9,013 bases of DNA from positions 1 through 9,013 of the forward strand of contig RPQV01000108.1 of the NCBI GenBank assembly GCA_003818595.1, read 5' to 3'. The position numbers and the translations under genes were made by a program. Below the pieces are notes generated by a model. The model made no database searches, was not told the origin of the DNA, and was given only the letters and a program-made list of their open reading frames with translations. The stretch is from Calditrichota bacterium (GTDB lineage Bacteria > Zhuqueibacterota > Zhuqueibacteria > Residuimicrobiales > Krinioviventaceae). Of this stretch, positions 6,888-9,013 are shown piece after piece; position 1 is the first letter of the stretch, and every line of letters begins with the position of its first letter.

Positions 6888-9013
6888 GTGCCAACACCTG
6901 TCAATAAAATCATTCGCGCCAGTGCGGGTTCGGGCAAAACCTATCGATTGTCGCTTGAATACATCGCGTTGTTGCTAAAATATCATCAGGTTGGGCTCAA
7001 GTTCAGCGAAATTCTGGTGATCACCTTCACTCGAAAAGCGACCGCGGAGATTCGTGAGCGTATTTTTGGGCACATCGAGGCACTGGCTGTTCATTCTCCC
7101 CTGGGAGAAGAGCTGCAGAAAAATCTTGCCGAATTTTTCGGCTTGGTTTTAAACGACGACGATGAAGCGTTCCTCCGTCGACTCCATCATGACATGTTGT
7201 TGAACAAACATCTGGTGCAGATCAGCACGATTGACGCGTTCACTAATTCTATTTTTAAAACCATCGTTGCCCCCTTTCTCGGCATTTCAGATTATGAAAT
7301 TCGCGAGGAGCTCGATGACAACATACGCGACGAACTCTATCGATCGGTGCTTGAGGATCAGGGACGGTTGAACACCTTCCGCGGCTTTTTTATGCGCTCA
7401 CGACTCAAAAAAATTGAGAGTTTTGAACGATTCTTCATGTCCATTATCAACAAGCGCTGGGCATTTTATCTCATCGAGCAGTCCCGCATCCAGCGTTCCT
7501 TTGCCGACAAGAGCGTCGAGGAAATCGGTGCGGCATTTCGGCAGGCGCGGACAGCTTTTGATGAACTATTCTCTGAAGCTCAGCAGCATGCGCTGGCAAA
7601 AGGGGAAGGCAAGTCACCCAGCGATTTTATCCCAAAAGGTTTACAGGATGTATTGGAGACACTTCAGCCTCAATTCGGCTTGAACGATGTTCATCGTCTG
7701 ATGCTTGAAATTCTCGACGATCCCATTCTCCTTGAAAAACATTACGATTTATTGATCGATGATAAAAACCTTTGGTTTTATCACCGTATTTTCTCAAAGA
7801 ATGGGGAAAAAGAGAACAAAGAGTTGTTCATTGACCGACAAAAACAGGCGCAAGGTCTTCTGGCCGATTATTTTTTCTTCAGCAAACTGATGAATGAAGA
7901 AAAAGATCTGTTTGAAATCATTCGTCACACTTTGACTCGTTATGACGAATTGAAGATGCGTGACAAATCATTCACCTATAATGACATCTCCTATTATACC
8001 TATCGCTTTTTATACGATCCTGCTCTTTCACTCATCGAAGATGACAGCGTGGTGAATTCATTTTACGAGCATCTGTCAACCGCGATTCGGTTTATCCTGA
8101 TTGATGAGTTTCAGGACACGAGTATCGTCCAATATAAAATCATGCTGCCGATCATCCGCGAAGTCATCAGCGGTTTCGGCGTCAAGGAATATGGCGGGGC
8201 TATCATTGTGGGTGATGAGAAACAAGCGATCTATGGCTGGCGCGGCGGAGAGCGTGATCTCTTGCTGAACCTGCCGGAAATTCTCCCCGGCGCTGAAGAG
8301 ATCACTTTGGATCAATCTTTCCGCAGTGATGAGAACATTGTGATCTTTCACAACCAACTGTTCGGCGATCCTGTGCTGCATCAGCAACTGCAGCAGGCCG
8401 GTCTGATTTGGCCGTATACACCCATCCAGGCGCACAAAAAAAACAATTCGGGCTGCATCCAGTTTTACCTCCGCAATTTTGCTGTGGGAAAGAATCTGAC
8501 TAATACGATCATCAGTGAAAAAGAAGCTGTTCAAGAATTCCTCAACAGCATATTTAATCAACTGTCGGCTCAACAGCTGTCGATTCATCGGACTGCCATC
8601 ATCGCCAGGACCAATAACGAACTGATGACTATCGCCTCGGTACTGAACGAGATGGAGATCAGTTATGTGATCGAATCTGCCGATTCGATTCTGGATCATC
8701 GTGCTGTAAAACCGCTTTATTTATTGTTGAATTTTTTGCTCTACCGTGATTTCTTTGATCTGCTCAAATGTCTGCGGTCGGACATTGCTCTGATCGACGC
8801 GGTGAGTCTCAAAGAGCTGCTGCTGCATCATCGCGATGCGGAAAATCAATGGGATTTAATGGCGCTTTTGCAGTCCTTTAGTCATATCCCGGCGATCAAG
8901 AAAATATTAACCCTCATAGAAGAATGGGCGCAATTCTCCGATCTCGCCAGTCTGGCCCTCCGAGCGATCGAATTGTTCAATTTTACCGCCCTGTTTCCTT
9001 CAGACAATGACCT
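6888..9013 (+). CDS. UvrD/RecB-superfamily helicase, AddA-like (3' end cut by window)
   Basis: This reading frame stays open from the GTG at 6888 to the window end and gives 708 residues of a superfamily 1A helicase. It is probably the ATP-driven 3'-5' motor of the helicase-nuclease whose other subunit is encoded just upstream. Motifs in order: Walker A ASAGSGKT (11-18, K17), motif Ia ITFTRKATAEIRERI (45-59), QISTIDAFTNSIFK (around 115), Walker B/motif II LIDEFQDTS (404-412), motif III GDEKQAIYGWRGGE (442-455), and motif IV LDQSFRS (474-480). Motifs V and VI and any C-terminal nuclease domain lie beyond the window. The P-loop starts only 10 residues from the N-terminus, so the Q motif of Bacillus AddA and UvrD is absent; this fits the form I recall from Bacteroidota. 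Residue numbers use the GTG start; ATG at 6867 is an alternative. PcrA/UvrD proper is less likely given the long insertion between motifs Ia and II and the neighbour. Confidence 0.9.
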   Translation, partial: MPTPVNKIIRASAGSGKTYRLSLEYIALLLKYHQVGLKFSEILVITFTRKATAEIRERIFGHIEALAVHSPLGEELQKNLAEFFGLVLNDDDEAFLRRLHHDMLLNKHLVQISTIDAFTNSIFKTIVAPFLGISDYEIREELDDNIRDELYRSVLEDQGRLNTFRGFFMRSRLKKIESFERFFMSIINKRWAFYLIEQSRIQRSFADKSVEEIGAAFRQARTAFDELFSEAQQHALAKGEGKSPSDFIPKGLQDVLETLQPQFGLNDVHRLMLEILDDPILLEKHYDLLIDDKNLWFYHRIFSKNGEKENKELFIDRQKQAQGLLADYFFFSKLMNEEKDLFEIIRHTLTRYDELKMRDKSFTYNDISYYTYRFLYDPALSLIEDDSVVNSFYEHLSTAIRFILIDEFQDTSIVQYKIMLPIIREVISGFGVKEYGGAIIVGDEKQAIYGWRGGERDLLLNLPEILPGAEEITLDQSFRSDENIVIFHNQLFGDPVLHQQLQQAGLIWPYTPIQAHKKNNSGCIQFYLRNFAVGKNLTNTIISEKEAVQEFLNSIFNQLSAQQLSIHRTAIIARTNNELMTIASVLNEMEISYVIESADSILDHRAVKPLYLLLNFLLYRDFFDLLKCLRSDIALIDAVSLKELLLHHRDAENQWDLMALLQSFSHIPAIKKILTLIEEWAQFSDLASLALRAIELFNFTALFPSDND

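Noticed and set aside
8076..8699. 207-codon open frame on the minus strand
   Set aside because: It is antisense to the helicase motifs II-IV, which are clearly conserved on the plus strand. The reverse protein shows no recognisable domain.

Overview
The window holds six protein-coding genes in two divergent groups, with a 215-base intergenic region between them. No RNA gene, insertion sequence, CRISPR array or phage gene was seen. Base composition and codon use look uniform (GC in the mid-40s percent by eye), so I see no sign of recent transfer. The organism is a bacterium that uses Shine-Dalgarno sites, for example GGAGGG before purC and GGGAAGG before lutC. The nuclease/helicase pair resembles the form I associate with Bacteroidota and related FCB-type phyla, but Bacteroidota rarely use strong Shine-Dalgarno sites. 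A related non-Bacteroidota lineage (Calditrichota/KSB1-like) is a possible but low-confidence guess.

Left part, minus strand (2919 down to 8): a complete lutA-lutB-lutC operon for L-lactate oxidation. LutA is a CCG-domain protein, LutB carries a LUD domain and two 4Fe-4S clusters, and LutC is a LUD-domain protein. Gaps are 27 and 2 bases, so the genes are almost certainly co-transcribed and translationally coupled. No lactate permease or GntR-type regulator lies within the window.

Middle (2920-3134): the divergent promoter region. It contains an AATAAT -10 candidate facing lutA and a perfect 15-base inverted repeat directly upstream of the purC ribosome binding site.

Right part, plus strand (3135 to the window end): purC (SAICAR synthetase, purine biosynthesis), then a 951-residue AddB/RecB-like PD-(D/E)XK nuclease, then the first 708 residues of a UvrD/RecB-superfamily helicase (AddA-like) cut by the window end. 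The last two are probably the two subunits of a double-strand-break processing helicase-nuclease. Gaps of 55 and 47 bases without a visible terminator suggest that purC is transcribed with them.

Nothing here is a clearly new system. The points most worth a second look are the PAICS-like (animal-type) features of PurC, the AddB-like subunit that has the nuclease site but neither a P-loop nor an iron-sulfur cluster, the AddA-like helicase that begins almost at its P-loop with no Q motif, and the dyad upstream of purC.
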